The translations under genes and the position numbers were made by a program. This document shows positions 8,283 through 17,173 of a DNA stretch of 45,249 bases, one piece after another; position 1 is the first letter of the stretch; the number at the start of each line of letters is the position of its first letter. A model generated the notes under the pieces. It was not told the origin of the DNA and made no database searches. It was given only the letters and a program-made list of their open reading frames with translations. Origin of the DNA: Pirellula sp. (GTDB taxonomy: Bacteria; Planctomycetota; Planctomycetia; Pirellulales; Pirellulaceae); assembly GCA_021736575.1 (NCBI GenBank), contig JAIPFP010000019.1, forward strand, positions 1 through 45,249, in the 5' to 3' direction.

Positions 8283-10379
8283 ATGATTCGATCCGCACTT
8301 CCTAGTTGTTGGTTTGCCCTGTTGTGCATATTGGTCAGCCTTAGTCCTCCGTATGCCTTTGACCAGTTGACATTCAAACAACTTCCGGGGTACCAACGCT
8401 ACGAAGAGGTCTCGGCAAGACGCCGCGAACTCTCGGGGGGTGGGCGCGTCGAGAATGTGAAGTGGTCAGACGATGGGGCCTCTCTTTCGTATAACCTCGA
8501 CGGCAAACGCATGAAGCTGGACCCTTCGACTTTGGCAACATCCGTTTCTGAAGACAATCCAAAAGTCGAAGAGGCCCCCGCACCCATTGCGAGACGGCGA
8601 CCACCCAACGGTCGAGCACCTGTAGGCCGAGCCAAGCAGCGTGAGACGGCAACATCCCCAGATGAAAAATGGAACGCGGTCTATCGAAATTTCAATGTTT
8701 GGCTGGAGCCCATTGACCCTGCTTCCGGCGAAAAGAAGCAAGTGACCTTGGATGGCAGTGATCGTCTTCGGTTCGGCACGTGTTGCTGGGTCTATGGAGA
8801 AGAGCTCGACCAAAATGATGCAATGTGGTGGTCGCCCGATAGCTCTTTGCTAGCCTACTATGAAGTCGATGAACGAAACATGACCGACTATCATCTGACA
8901 CTTGACAACACCTCGACGTATACATCGCTCCAATCCGTTCGCTATCCAAAACCAGGCAACGCCAATCCTCGCGTCGCACTTTGGATTTACGATGTTGCAG
9001 CCAAGGAAGCCAAAAAGATCCAAATCGATGGTGAGCCGTCTCAATATTTGTTCGCCATCCGATTTTCGCCGAATGGCAAAGAGCTCCTCGTCAATCGAAC
9101 AAATCGACGGCAGGATGTTCTCGACCTGCTCGCGATCGACGTGTCGTCGTTAAAGGTTCGTGTTGTCGTTTCGGAAAGTCAAGCAACGTGGCAAAACAAT
9201 GCTCCAAAGATTCAATTTCTCTCGGACGGTGAAAGGTTCCTTTGGGAGACCGAGGCAAATGGATGGAAGCATTTTCAGCTCCGTCACCTCGACGGTCGAT
9301 TGTTGAATCCGATCTCACAAGTTCAAGAGTATGCCTGCGGCGCGATTGAAAAGGTCGACGAAGAACAAGGGTTCGTTTACTATACCGCGTTCAGTGACTC
9401 GAATCCGTACAATGCTCAACTGCATCGAGCCAAACTCGACGGCACCGACCATCGGCGAGTAACATCTTCACCACTGAATCACACATCCTTCAACATTTCG
9501 CCTGACAATCGATTCGTACTGGCAGTGCGCGAACAATTCGATACGCCTCCATGCAGTGTCGTTTATGACGAAAAGGGCAAAGAGATTGCAGTGATAGCGA
9601 CCGGCAACACTGTCGAATCCGAAAAACTCAAGCTAGAGCCACCCGAGCTCTTTTCTTTTCTTTCCGACGACGGCAGGACAACCATTTACGGCACGTTGCA
9701 CAAGCCTTCGCATTTTGACGCGAGCAAAAAATATCCACTGCTCGTCGACGTTTATGGTGGGCCAGCTTCGCAGGGAATCAGCAATCGTTATCAAGCAGCC
9801 AATGCGATTTGCGAGCTGGGTTTTATCGTAGTCAAGATTGGAAATCGTGGCACCGTCGGGCGCGGCAAAGCATTTGAAAGCGCGACGTATTTAAAACTCG
9901 GTGGTCCCGATATCGCCGACCAAGCCGACGGGGTGAAGTACTTGCGGCAGCGTCCCTACATTGATGGTGGGCGTGTCGGTATCTATGGCCACTCCTATGG
10001 TGGGTACATGTCAGTCCTTGCTCTCCTGAAATACCCAGATGTCTTTCAAGCAGGTGTGGCAGGGGCCCCAGTTACAGACTGGAAAAACTACGACACGATT
10101 TACACGGAGCGATATATGCGCACTCCCGAAGAAAATCCTTCAGGATATCGTGAAGGTTCATGCGTCGAGCTGGCGAAAAATCTAACGGGCAAACTTTTGC
10201 TAGTGCAAGGCTTGATCGACGATAACGTGCATCCAGCCAACACATGGCAGCTCTCGAAAGCATTGAATGATGGCGACAAGCGTTTTGAGATGATGATCTA
10301 TCCCGAGTTCCAACACGGCGTTGGCAGCACCTACGCCTCACTCCGTTGGGAGTTTTTTCATCGGCATCTAAATCCTTAG
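8283..10379 (+). CDS. S9 family peptidase, dipeptidyl peptidase IV type
   Basis: 698 residues, the normal size for bacterial DPP IV-like enzymes, which cut X-Pro dipeptides from peptide N-termini. An export signal lies at about 1-24 (SALPSCWFALLCILVSLSPPYA). The N-terminal beta-propeller (about 60-440) includes the GEELDQ segment, with the double Glu that binds the substrate N-terminus, and the MWWSPDSSLLAYYEVDE strand. The C-terminal alpha/beta hydrolase domain has the triad Ser571 (GHSYGG), Asp646 (LIDDNVH) and His678 (QHG). Starts 42 bases after the GYF gene, so it may be the last gene of the sigma/kinase unit, although an own promoter cannot be excluded. A structured repeat begins three bases after the stop codon. 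Likely periplasmic or secreted. Confidence 0.93.
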   Translation: MIRSALPSCWFALLCILVSLSPPYAFDQLTFKQLPGYQRYEEVSARRRELSGGGRVENVKWSDDGASLSYNLDGKRMKLDPSTLATSVSEDNPKVEEAPAPIARRRPPNGRAPVGRAKQRETATSPDEKWNAVYRNFNVWLEPIDPASGEKKQVTLDGSDRLRFGTCCWVYGEELDQNDAMWWSPDSSLLAYYEVDERNMTDYHLTLDNTSTYTSLQSVRYPKPGNANPRVALWIYDVAAKEAKKIQIDGEPSQYLFAIRFSPNGKELLVNRTNRRQDVLDLLAIDVSSLKVRVVVSESQATWQNNAPKIQFLSDGERFLWETEANGWKHFQLRHLDGRLLNPISQVQEYACGAIEKVDEEQGFVYYTAFSDSNPYNAQLHRAKLDGTDHRRVTSSPLNHTSFNISPDNRFVLAVREQFDTPPCSVVYDEKGKEIAVIATGNTVESEKLKLEPPELFSFLSDDGRTTIYGTLHKPSHFDASKKYPLLVDVYGGPASQGISNRYQAANAICELGFIVVKIGNRGTVGRGKAFESATYLKLGGPDIADQADGVKYLRQRPYIDGGRVGIYGHSYGGYMSVLALLKYPDVFQAGVAGAPVTDWKNYDTIYTERYMRTPEENPSGYREGSCVELAKNLTGKLLLVQGLIDDNVHPANTWQLSKALNDGDKRFEMMIYPEFQHGVGSTYASLRWEFFHRHLNP

Positions 10380-10382
10380 TCG

Positions 10383-10484
10383 AGCGGTAGATTGCAGTAT
10401 CCCAACCCGACGCGTAAGCGAGGAGCCGACTGCAATCCCTCACTTACGTTTCGGGTTATGATTGGTAGTTTTCAGTCTACCGCT
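10383..10484. repeat. Structured palindromic repeat, family R1, copy A
   Basis: About 100 bp bounded by the inverted ends AGCGGTAGA and TCTACCGCT. A nested pairing (AACCCGA with TCGGGTT) and a further inner hairpin make it a long imperfect palindrome. A second copy in the same orientation lies at 16966-17075, with near-identical flanks (ATTGCAGTATCCCAA; GGGTTATGATTGGTAG) and a diverged centre. It begins directly after the peptidase stop codon, where it could act as a terminator or mRNA 3'-end structure. Confidence 0.85.
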
Positions 10485-10563
10485 GATCCGTCCATTGGGT
10501 GATATCAAATAACCTGGTGATGATCGATCTGAAGCTCGCCTATGCACCTCGATCTTCATGCTG

Positions 10564-12066
10564 TCACCGCACTTGTCCTTTAGCTCGGATGTCTTTGAGG
10601 ATGTTGGTTAGCTCCTGCACCTTGTCAGGCTTATCTGCATAGAGGTTTCGTTTTTGCGAAAGGTCTTCGCGGAGGTTGTAGAGTTCGCCTGGATGGCTGT
10701 TCGGAGCGTAGCCATTGGATTGGTCGAACCATTCCGGAACTTTTGTTACGCCGCCAGTCTTGGCTGCGATAAGAACCCAGTCGCCGTGTCGGAGAGCGTA
10801 ATTGTTGGCGTTTGTGTTATGAACAAGGCTTGTGCGTGCACTGACGGTTTGTCCTTGGAGAAGCCCCACTTGGCTGTAGCTGTCCTCGGCTGAGCCTGCC
10901 GGAATCTCGGCGCCGACGATGCTTGCAATCGTTGCGATAACATCGATCTGACTGATAAGCCCGGAATTGACTTTGCCGGGAGGAACGAATCCGGGCCACC
11001 GAACGATCAAGGGGACGCGATGGCCACCTTCCCAAATGTCCCGTTTGAGCCCTCGCAAGGGCCCCATACTTCGGTGTTGGAAATTCTTGATCCGATCATA
11101 CGCATATTGTTCCGGGCCGTTATCGGAGCTGAAAATTACCAGTGTGTTGTCGGCAAAGCCATGCTTCTTAAGCGCGGCGATCACACGGCCGACGGTGTCG
11201 TCTGTCTGGACAACGAAGTCACCGAATCCGTTTGCCTTCGATTTGCCAACGAACTCAGGTACCGGAATGATTGGAGCGTGCGGTGAAGTAAATGGGAAAT
11301 ACAGAAAGAACGGCTCTTCTTTTTTTTGTTTGGCAATCCAGCCCTCCGCTTTTTCGGTGAGCGTAGGCATGACTGCCCAAAAATCCCAGTCTTTCACCGA
11401 TGGCCCTGGACGTGATTCCCAGGCTCCTTCGGACGTTTTTTTCGGTGTACTCAATTGCACCGTTGGCGCGGTGATGACACGATCGTTTTCAAACCATGCA
11501 TAGGGCGGAAAGTTTGGGACATCATCGCCAAAGTAATAGTCGAAACCATGTGAAAGCGGGCCTCCAGGAATTGGTTTGCTCCAATCAAAGTCACTAGGCG
11601 AATATCCAGGCTTATCTTTGTTTTCGCCTTGTGCTGGGACTGCACCGGCCCTCTTGATCGCATTCCAATCCCAACCGAGATGCCACTTGCCGATACATGC
11701 GGTCTTGTAGCCTTGCAGTTTGAGTAGCTCTGCAAGCGTCGTGCGATCCTCATCGAGCACCGGTTGATCAAACGAGTTCACGATCCCATGAAACTTGCGC
11801 CAATGATAACGTCCATGCAGCATGGCATATCGGCTAGGTGTACAAACTCCAGACGAACTGTGGGCATCTGTGAAACGCATTCCTTCTTGAGCGAGCCGGT
11901 CAAGGTTGGGTGTCGGGATCTTCGAGTCCGGGTTTTGAATACCGAGGTCTCCGTAGCCCATATCATCCGCGTACAAAATGACGATATTGGGTTTCTGACT
12001 TGGTTCTGCAGCCGAGATGTGACCGCAAACGAATACCAGGATCGAAAAGAGACCTAAGTAATGCAT
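10564..12066 (-). CDS. Secreted sulfatase (formylglycine-dependent)
   Basis: 500 residues with a signal peptide (about 1-20, cut near HISAA). It is a type I sulfatase: metal-binding Asp pair in ADDMGYGDLG (34-35), the CTPSR motif at Cys75, which is converted to formylglycine, and downstream SSDNGPE. Many sulfatases with CxPxR occur per planctomycete genome and release sulfate from sulfated polysaccharides such as algal carbohydrates. The maturation enzyme is not encoded in the window. It is the last gene of a leftward unit after the PSD1 and DUF1501 genes (58-base gap). Substrate cannot be deduced. It is only moderately similar to the other sulfatase in the window, so the two are not a recent duplication. 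Confidence 0.94.
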   Translation of the reverse strand: MHYLGLFSILVFVCGHISAAEPSQKPNIVILYADDMGYGDLGIQNPDSKIPTPNLDRLAQEGMRFTDAHSSSGVCTPSRYAMLHGRYHWRKFHGIVNSFDQPVLDEDRTTLAELLKLQGYKTACIGKWHLGWDWNAIKRAGAVPAQGENKDKPGYSPSDFDWSKPIPGGPLSHGFDYYFGDDVPNFPPYAWFENDRVITAPTVQLSTPKKTSEGAWESRPGPSVKDWDFWAVMPTLTEKAEGWIAKQKKEEPFFLYFPFTSPHAPIIPVPEFVGKSKANGFGDFVVQTDDTVGRVIAALKKHGFADNTLVIFSSDNGPEQYAYDRIKNFQHRSMGPLRGLKRDIWEGGHRVPLIVRWPGFVPPGKVNSGLISQIDVIATIASIVGAEIPAGSAEDSYSQVGLLQGQTVSARTSLVHNTNANNYALRHGDWVLIAAKTGGVTKVPEWFDQSNGYAPNSHPGELYNLREDLSQKRNLYADKPDKVQELTNILKDIRAKGQVR

Positions 12067-12124
12067 AGCAAATTTCTTTCAAAGCCAACGAACCAATTTC
12101 GAACCCCAAGGAATCTCAGCGGCC

Positions 12125-13555
12125 TCAAGACACCAAGCCGCGTATGACATTCCCTTCGACATCCGTTAATCGGAAATCTCTGCCGTTGTGGCGAAAAGTC
12201 AATCGCTGATGGTCGAGTCCCAGCAAATGCAAGATCGTCGCGTGCAAATCGTGCACACTGACTCTATTTTCAACGGCTTTGTGGCCAACTTCATCGGACG
12301 CTCCATAACTAGTTCCTGCTTTGATTCCTCCACCCGCAAACCAAAATGTCATCGCATGTGGATTGTGATCTCGTCCTGGCTTGGCACCTGTTTGCGTAAC
12401 GGGTAAACGCCCAAATTCACCGCCCCATATCACAAGTGTTGAATCCAATAATCCTCTCTGTGCCAAGTCCTCCAGCAACGCTGCGATTGGTTTATCCGTC
12501 TCACCAGCGAATTCCGAATGATTACCTTGTATGTCTGCGTGCCCATCCCATGATCGTTGGTTCTCCATGCCACCCGAATAAATTTGAACGAACCGAACTC
12601 CGTGTTCGACCATTCTTCGCGCCACCAAACACTGTTTGGCAAAGTGCGAACAACGTTGGTCATCTAGCCCATACAACGATTGAGTTTGAGCCGACTCGCG
12701 ACTCAAATCGAGCGCTTCAGGGGCAGCCGATTGCATTCGATAAGCCAACTCAAAACTCTCAATCCTGGCCGCAAACTCAGACTCGCTTGAGTGCAACTGC
12801 TGATGTTGCTGGTTCAAGCTCGCGAGAAGATCCAATTGAGCTCGTTGTCTCGTTCCGCTCAATTCTGCGGGGGCAGCCAAGTTGTCTATCTGCACGCCAC
12901 TCGGCTTGAGCCAGGTTCCTTGGTATACACTTGGCAAGAATCCTGTTCCCCAATTCAACGAGTAGCCTTTGGGCAAACCACGGCCCTTGGGATCGCTCAT
13001 AACCACAAATGCGGGTAAGTCGCGACTCTCGCTACCCAATCCATAGGTCGCCCATGCACCGACGCAAGGATAGCCCATTTGAGTGAAGCCGGTGTTCATC
13101 ATGAACAAAGCAGGGCTGTGATTGTTTGATTTTGTATATGCCGAGTGGACGAAAGCCATTTTGTCGACATGCTTTGCAAGATTCGGAAAGATCTCCGAAA
13201 CCCATTTGCCGGACTCGCCATGCTGATTGAATTGGAACGGCGATTTCATGAGTGGCCCGACCGAGCCAGAGAAAAAACCAGTGAACTTATCAAACCCATC
13301 TAGATCTTTGCCGTGAAATTTCTCGAGCTCCGGTTTGTAGTCCCATGTATCGACTTGACTCGGTCCTCCGTTGATAAACAACCAAATGACCGCTTTGGCT
13401 TTCGCTTCGAAGTGTGCAGTCTTGGGGGATAGCGGATCGAGTTTCGAATTTGGCTCATCCGCAATCAGCCTACCTTCGTCTCTCAAGAGCATCGATAGTC
13501 CCAGCAAGCCAGCTCCACCGCCGGCTTGCGAAAGTATTTGACGTCGATTCAACAT
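12125..13555 (-). CDS. DUF1501 family exported protein
   Basis: 476 residues. The N-terminus MLNRRQILSQAGGGAGLLGL has a twin-arginine-like signal, usual for DUF1501. The body shows features of the family, which is distantly related to the alkaline phosphatase/sulfatase fold: FINGGPSQVDTWDYKPEL, NHSPALFMMNTG, GGEFGRLP and the final DLHATILHLLGLDH. Function is not established; in planctomycetes DUF1501 genes almost always follow a PSD1-type gene, as here (21-base gap), and the pair is suspected to act on extracytoplasmic polymers. The linked sulfatase downstream supports a polysaccharide-related role by context only. Confidence 0.93.
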   Translation of the reverse strand: MLNRRQILSQAGGGAGLLGLSMLLRDEGRLIADEPNSKLDPLSPKTAHFEAKAKAVIWLFINGGPSQVDTWDYKPELEKFHGKDLDGFDKFTGFFSGSVGPLMKSPFQFNQHGESGKWVSEIFPNLAKHVDKMAFVHSAYTKSNNHSPALFMMNTGFTQMGYPCVGAWATYGLGSESRDLPAFVVMSDPKGRGLPKGYSLNWGTGFLPSVYQGTWLKPSGVQIDNLAAPAELSGTRQRAQLDLLASLNQQHQQLHSSESEFAARIESFELAYRMQSAAPEALDLSRESAQTQSLYGLDDQRCSHFAKQCLVARRMVEHGVRFVQIYSGGMENQRSWDGHADIQGNHSEFAGETDKPIAALLEDLAQRGLLDSTLVIWGGEFGRLPVTQTGAKPGRDHNPHAMTFWFAGGGIKAGTSYGASDEVGHKAVENRVSVHDLHATILHLLGLDHQRLTFRHNGRDFRLTDVEGNVIRGLVS

Positions 13556-13576
13556 GCGTTCTTGGCTCTCACTCGA

Positions 13577-16500
13577 TCAATCTAGGTAAATGAACTCGTT
13601 CAAACTGATCAATACTTGGCAGAAATCGGCCATCGAAGATACCATCGGATCGGCCAATCGCTCGCTGCGATAGGAAGTCAGTTGTCTCTGAGTAAATTCG
13701 ATTGCGCGAGCAAGTTCGTCAGCGCTGGGACCTCTCGCGAGGGCCACCCGATATGCATGTTCGATTTGCTGTTCAATGGAATTCGGATTGGATACGATCA
13801 CCTCTTTTGCAAAGCTGCGCGCCCATTCTCGAACGTACGGATTGTTCATGAACATCAACGCTTGAGGGGCGATTGTAGTGCTGGGCCGTTGACCAACACT
13901 GACAAGCGGTTCTGGCGAATCGAAGACCTGCATGAAGGGAATGAGTTGACTTCGCTTTACAAAGAAGTAGATGCTTCGGCGTTTCATCGATTCATCCAAA
14001 GTTCCCGGCCCGAACATCGTTTTGTCCAATTGCCCGCTGGTTGCCAAGATGGAATCGCGAATCACTTCTGCCTCAAGCCGACGCGGCGAAAACCGCCAAT
14101 GCCATTGGTTCTTTGGATCCACCCTCGATTTGTTGGCATCAAATTGCGAATCTTGTTGGTAGGTGGCACTCATCATGATCAACTTGTGAATCGGCTTGAT
14201 TCGCCATCCGCCATCGATCAATTTCCGAGCTAACCAATCCAACAATTCGGGATGCGTTGGGCGTTCACCTTGAAATCCGAAATCATTTGGTGTTGCCACT
14301 AGGCCTTGCCCGAAATGGTGTTGCCAAATCCGATTTACGAGGACGCGGGCAAGTTGTTGCCCAGCACCTGTTTCCGTGTCCTTAATCCAATTTGCAAAGG
14401 CCGCACGCCGGAACGAACTCTTGGATTCGCCATGGTGATCAACTTGCCAACGACTCCAATCGATTTGCTCGTTATACTTATTCGAAAGAGGTGCGTTCGA
14501 CGCAGTGGAGTTGGAAGCAGTGGAGTTGGAAGCAGTGGAGTTGGAAGCAGTGGAGTTGGAAATTGGACGAGTAAGCACTTGTAAGAAACCGGATTCCGCT
14601 TCGCCCTGTTTTTGATTTGTGTCACCTCGTTTTAGAAAGTACGACTTGGGATAGAAATGCGGATACCCACGGCCGTCACCATGATTGGGAATCGGATTGA
14701 TTCCTTCACCGCAGACCATGGCTGTAACCAAACGCGGCTTAGGCTTGAGCGACAGATGGTCGCTTACCATTTTGTCGAGCTCTTGCCAACGAGCGTCCTT
14801 CGTTTTGTTTAGAGCGACAAGTAAACTTCGCTCGAATTCCAGTAGACGCGAGTCTTTGCGTTCTAGAATGAATTGCAATTCGGAAGCCAAAGTATCTTGG
14901 GCAACTGTTTCCAGTGCAGGCAAGGATTCGTTGTTCGTAATCGAGATTCTTGGCCGACCGATGTTGTGTTGTTTGTTTACCCGAAAGTCTAGTTTTATCG
15001 TAAGCCTTATTCCCGAATTGTGTCGGATGGGCGTGTCAAATTGAAATGCAGCCGAATGGGGCTTGTTCATTTGAGGGTCGATCGCCCATCCCGTCGTGTC
15101 GTCTCCGTCTAAGGCAGATGCTAAGGACAAATTCGATTTGTTTTGCTCAAACGTTGAGATCGGGCTAACCAACTTCACTTCGATCGGCGGAATGGAACCG
15201 TCGAGTGGTTCGGCTTCGACACGAATGCGGCTTAATCCGATGTTGCCATTCGGCGCACGCCCGGGGCCTCCTTGCGGCAGCGATGGATCGTTGAACGCAT
15301 CGAGTCGAATGCCTGTCATGTTTGTCGACAGTGTTTCTACAACGCATGAGTATCCATCCTTGTCGGCATTGGTTCCGCTAACCAGAAACGAACCGTCCGG
15401 TTGTAGGGTCATGGTCGCACCCGCTTCCGACGTCATTCGGGTTGCAGCAGGTAACCGCCAACCTGCCGATAACTTAGGTTGATTTGGGCCAGCAACCTCG
15501 TTGGATCTCAACGCACTTAGCATCTGATCGAATCGCGGCGGCAATTCGTTCTCCTCGAAGCGAGTCCGTGCGGCGACGAGCAGTGCATGCTCTTGCTCCC
15601 ACTTTGCGATCTTGGCTTGGTCGCCGGCTGGATCGAGTGGGATCTCGACATTGCCACGAATGGCGCTTCGAAAAACGGAAATCAACTGGTAGTAGTCTCG
15701 ACTTGGGATTGGATCGAATTTGTGATCGTGGCACCGCGCGCACCCAACGGTCAGTCCAAGGAACGTGGTGCTGAGAGTCGCGACCATGTCGTCAAGTTCA
15801 TCGTATCGAGCCGATTCGAATTCCTTCTCCGTTAACTGAGTTGGGAACACACCGGCACCAAGGAATCCAGTCGCCATGCGTGCATCGGGCTGGTGAGGTT
15901 CCAGTTCGTCCCCAGCGATTTGCCAAGCCGCGAATTGGTCGAACGGCATATCTTGATTGAGGGCTCGAATGACAAAGTCACGATAGTGATATGCATGCGG
16001 TCGATCGTAGTCTTGCTCGAAACCAAAGCTTTCAGCAAATCGTGCTAGGTCTAGCCAATGTCGAGCGAAACGTTCGCCATAATGTTCGCTCGCAAGCAAG
16101 CCGTCGATTCGTTTTTCCCAATTGACGTCGGATTCGTCGGTGAGAAACGCTTGACCTTGCTCCGCGTTCGGTGGCAAGCCGAGCAGATCGAGACTAGCGC
16201 GACGGATGAGGGTTGACGGCAGCCCCTTTGCATTGGGGGACAAGTTTTTTGCAAGCAGTTTATCGAGCACAAAACGATCCACGTCGGTCTTGCACCACGC
16301 ATCGTCGGCGAGGATCGGAGGCGAGACGTCTCTCAACGCTTGAAACGCCCAAAAATCGCGAGCTTCGGAGTCAATCGTTTTCTTGGTCCAAGCCGATGGA
16401 TCGGAATCCGGTTGTTCGATCAAAGGCCGAGCGTAAGGCGCTCCTAATTCGATCCACTTTTCAATTGCACGAATTTGTCGTTCATCCAGTTTAGCACCTT

Positions 16501-16861
16501 CTTCAGGCATTACCGGCTCGACACTGTGGCGGATCATCTTGACCAACAAACTTGCTTCTGGGGCGTTGAGATCGATTGCCTTGCCGTTCGCACCACCTTG
16601 GATCATGCCCTCTCGGGTGGCTAAGCTGAAATCGCTTTCGGTCTTTTCGCCGCCGTGGCACTTCAAGCAACGCCCGACCAGCGTCGTTTTTACATCGGAT
16701 TTGAACAGCCCGATGCCTGCTGCCATCTTCTGAGCGTGCTCTGGATCAAGCGTCGATTGAGCAAGGCATCGGGTTTGACAAACGAAGAGAACCGAAATGA
16801 ATGGTCCAACCAGAAGAGCTAGGCACGAACCAAGTGAATTGAAGCGGTGGCGTAGGAGCAT
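13577..16861 (-). CDS. PSD1-type cytochrome c/DUF1549/DUF1553 protein
   Basis: About 1094 residues from the ATG at 16861, chosen because it opens a signal peptide (MLLRHRFNSLGSCLALLVGP, cleavage near RCLAQ). The longer frame to 17014 would start inside the R1 repeat and is unlikely. Domains in order: PSCyt1 haem domain (RCLKCHGG, Cys65-Cys68-His69), DUF1549/PSCyt2 (about 165-370, ending with a second CARCHDHKFDP site), a carbohydrate-binding-like beta region (about 480-630) and DUF1553 (about 770-1060, RVLVNRIWQHHFGQGLV). An in-frame tandem repeat of 15 bp at 14502-14561 lies just before DUF1553. First gene of the PSD1-DUF1501-sulfatase unit. Likely periplasmic; an oxidative role in breaking down complex carbon is suspected, not shown. 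Confidence 0.92.
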   Translation of the reverse strand: MLLRHRFNSLGSCLALLVGPFISVLFVCQTRCLAQSTLDPEHAQKMAAGIGLFKSDVKTTLVGRCLKCHGGEKTESDFSLATREGMIQGGANGKAIDLNAPEASLLVKMIRHSVEPVMPEEGAKLDERQIRAIEKWIELGAPYARPLIEQPDSDPSAWTKKTIDSEARDFWAFQALRDVSPPILADDAWCKTDVDRFVLDKLLAKNLSPNAKGLPSTLIRRASLDLLGLPPNAEQGQAFLTDESDVNWEKRIDGLLASEHYGERFARHWLDLARFAESFGFEQDYDRPHAYHYRDFVIRALNQDMPFDQFAAWQIAGDELEPHQPDARMATGFLGAGVFPTQLTEKEFESARYDELDDMVATLSTTFLGLTVGCARCHDHKFDPIPSRDYYQLISVFRSAIRGNVEIPLDPAGDQAKIAKWEQEHALLVAARTRFEENELPPRFDQMLSALRSNEVAGPNQPKLSAGWRLPAATRMTSEAGATMTLQPDGSFLVSGTNADKDGYSCVVETLSTNMTGIRLDAFNDPSLPQGGPGRAPNGNIGLSRIRVEAEPLDGSIPPIEVKLVSPISTFEQNKSNLSLASALDGDDTTGWAIDPQMNKPHSAAFQFDTPIRHNSGIRLTIKLDFRVNKQHNIGRPRISITNNESLPALETVAQDTLASELQFILERKDSRLLEFERSLLVALNKTKDARWQELDKMVSDHLSLKPKPRLVTAMVCGEGINPIPNHGDGRGYPHFYPKSYFLKRGDTNQKQGEAESGFLQVLTRPISNSTASNSTASNSTASNSTASNAPLSNKYNEQIDWSRWQVDHHGESKSSFRRAAFANWIKDTETGAGQQLARVLVNRIWQHHFGQGLVATPNDFGFQGERPTHPELLDWLARKLIDGGWRIKPIHKLIMMSATYQQDSQFDANKSRVDPKNQWHWRFSPRRLEAEVIRDSILATSGQLDKTMFGPGTLDESMKRRSIYFFVKRSQLIPFMQVFDSPEPLVSVGQRPSTTIAPQALMFMNNPYVREWARSFAKEVIVSNPNSIEQQIEHAYRVALARGPSADELARAIEFTQRQLTSYRSERLADPMVSSMADFCQVLISLNEFIYLD
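14502..14561. repeat. Four perfect 15-bp tandem repeats in the PSD1 gene
   Basis: GCAGTGGAGTTGGAA occurs four times head to tail at 14502, 14517, 14532 and 14547. On the coding (minus) strand it encodes four SNSTA units between the haem/DUF1549 half and DUF1553, apparently a flexible linker. The reading frame stays intact because the unit is a multiple of three. Confidence 0.95.
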
Positions 16862-16965
16862 TTCGCAACGATTTCGGAAGGTAGGGAGGGTTGCGGACAG
16901 CGGAAGCATCAAACCGAAGATATTCAATATAGTCGATTGATCATGCCGCTGCGAGATGCAATGAT

Positions 16966-17075
16966 GCGAGCGGCAGATTGCAGTATCCCAATCCAAAGCG
17001 TCCGCGAGGGACAATTTCGCGGGTCCCTCACTTACGTATCGGGTTATGATTGGTAGTTTTCAGTCTGCCGCTCGC
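16966..17075. repeat. Structured palindromic repeat, family R1, copy B
   Basis: 110 bp bounded by perfect 12-bp inverted ends GCGAGCGGCAGA and TCTGCCGCTCGC. The interior has GAGGGAC paired with GTCCCTC. Compared with copy A at 10383-10484, the outer stem changes GGTAGA/TCTACC to GGCAGA/TCTGCC on both sides, so pairing is kept. It lies between the PSD1 gene start and the terminator of the Cys-rich protein gene. The longest PSD1 reading frame begins inside it, which is probably accidental. Confidence 0.88.
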
Positions 17076-17095
17076 CTTAAAGCTGTGGCTAAAAG

Positions 17096-17129
17096 AAAGC
17101 AGGACGGGCAAATGAGCCCGTCCCGCTTT
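17096..17129 (-). terminator. Intrinsic terminator after the Cys-rich protein gene
   Basis: AAAGCAGGACGGGC (17096-17109) pairs with GCCCGTCCCGCTTT (17116-17129) around a 6-base loop, with one mismatch. Read on the minus strand the stem is followed by CTTTTAG; on the plus strand by GATTTTTC, so it may work in both directions. It lies 45 bases after the stop of the leftward gene. Confidence 0.85.
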
Positions 17130-17173
17130 GATTTTTCAAATGAAACACCGAAAGTCCAAAGACCTCGTTTCCA

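Noticed and set aside
10501..10563. Terminator between the DPP IV gene and the sulfatase gene
   Set aside because: Apart from repeat R1 at the peptidase 3' end I found only weak inverted repeats without a T-tract.
16862..17014. N-terminal 51-codon extension of the PSD1 gene
   Set aside because: It would begin within repeat R1 and place the signal peptide in the interior of the protein.
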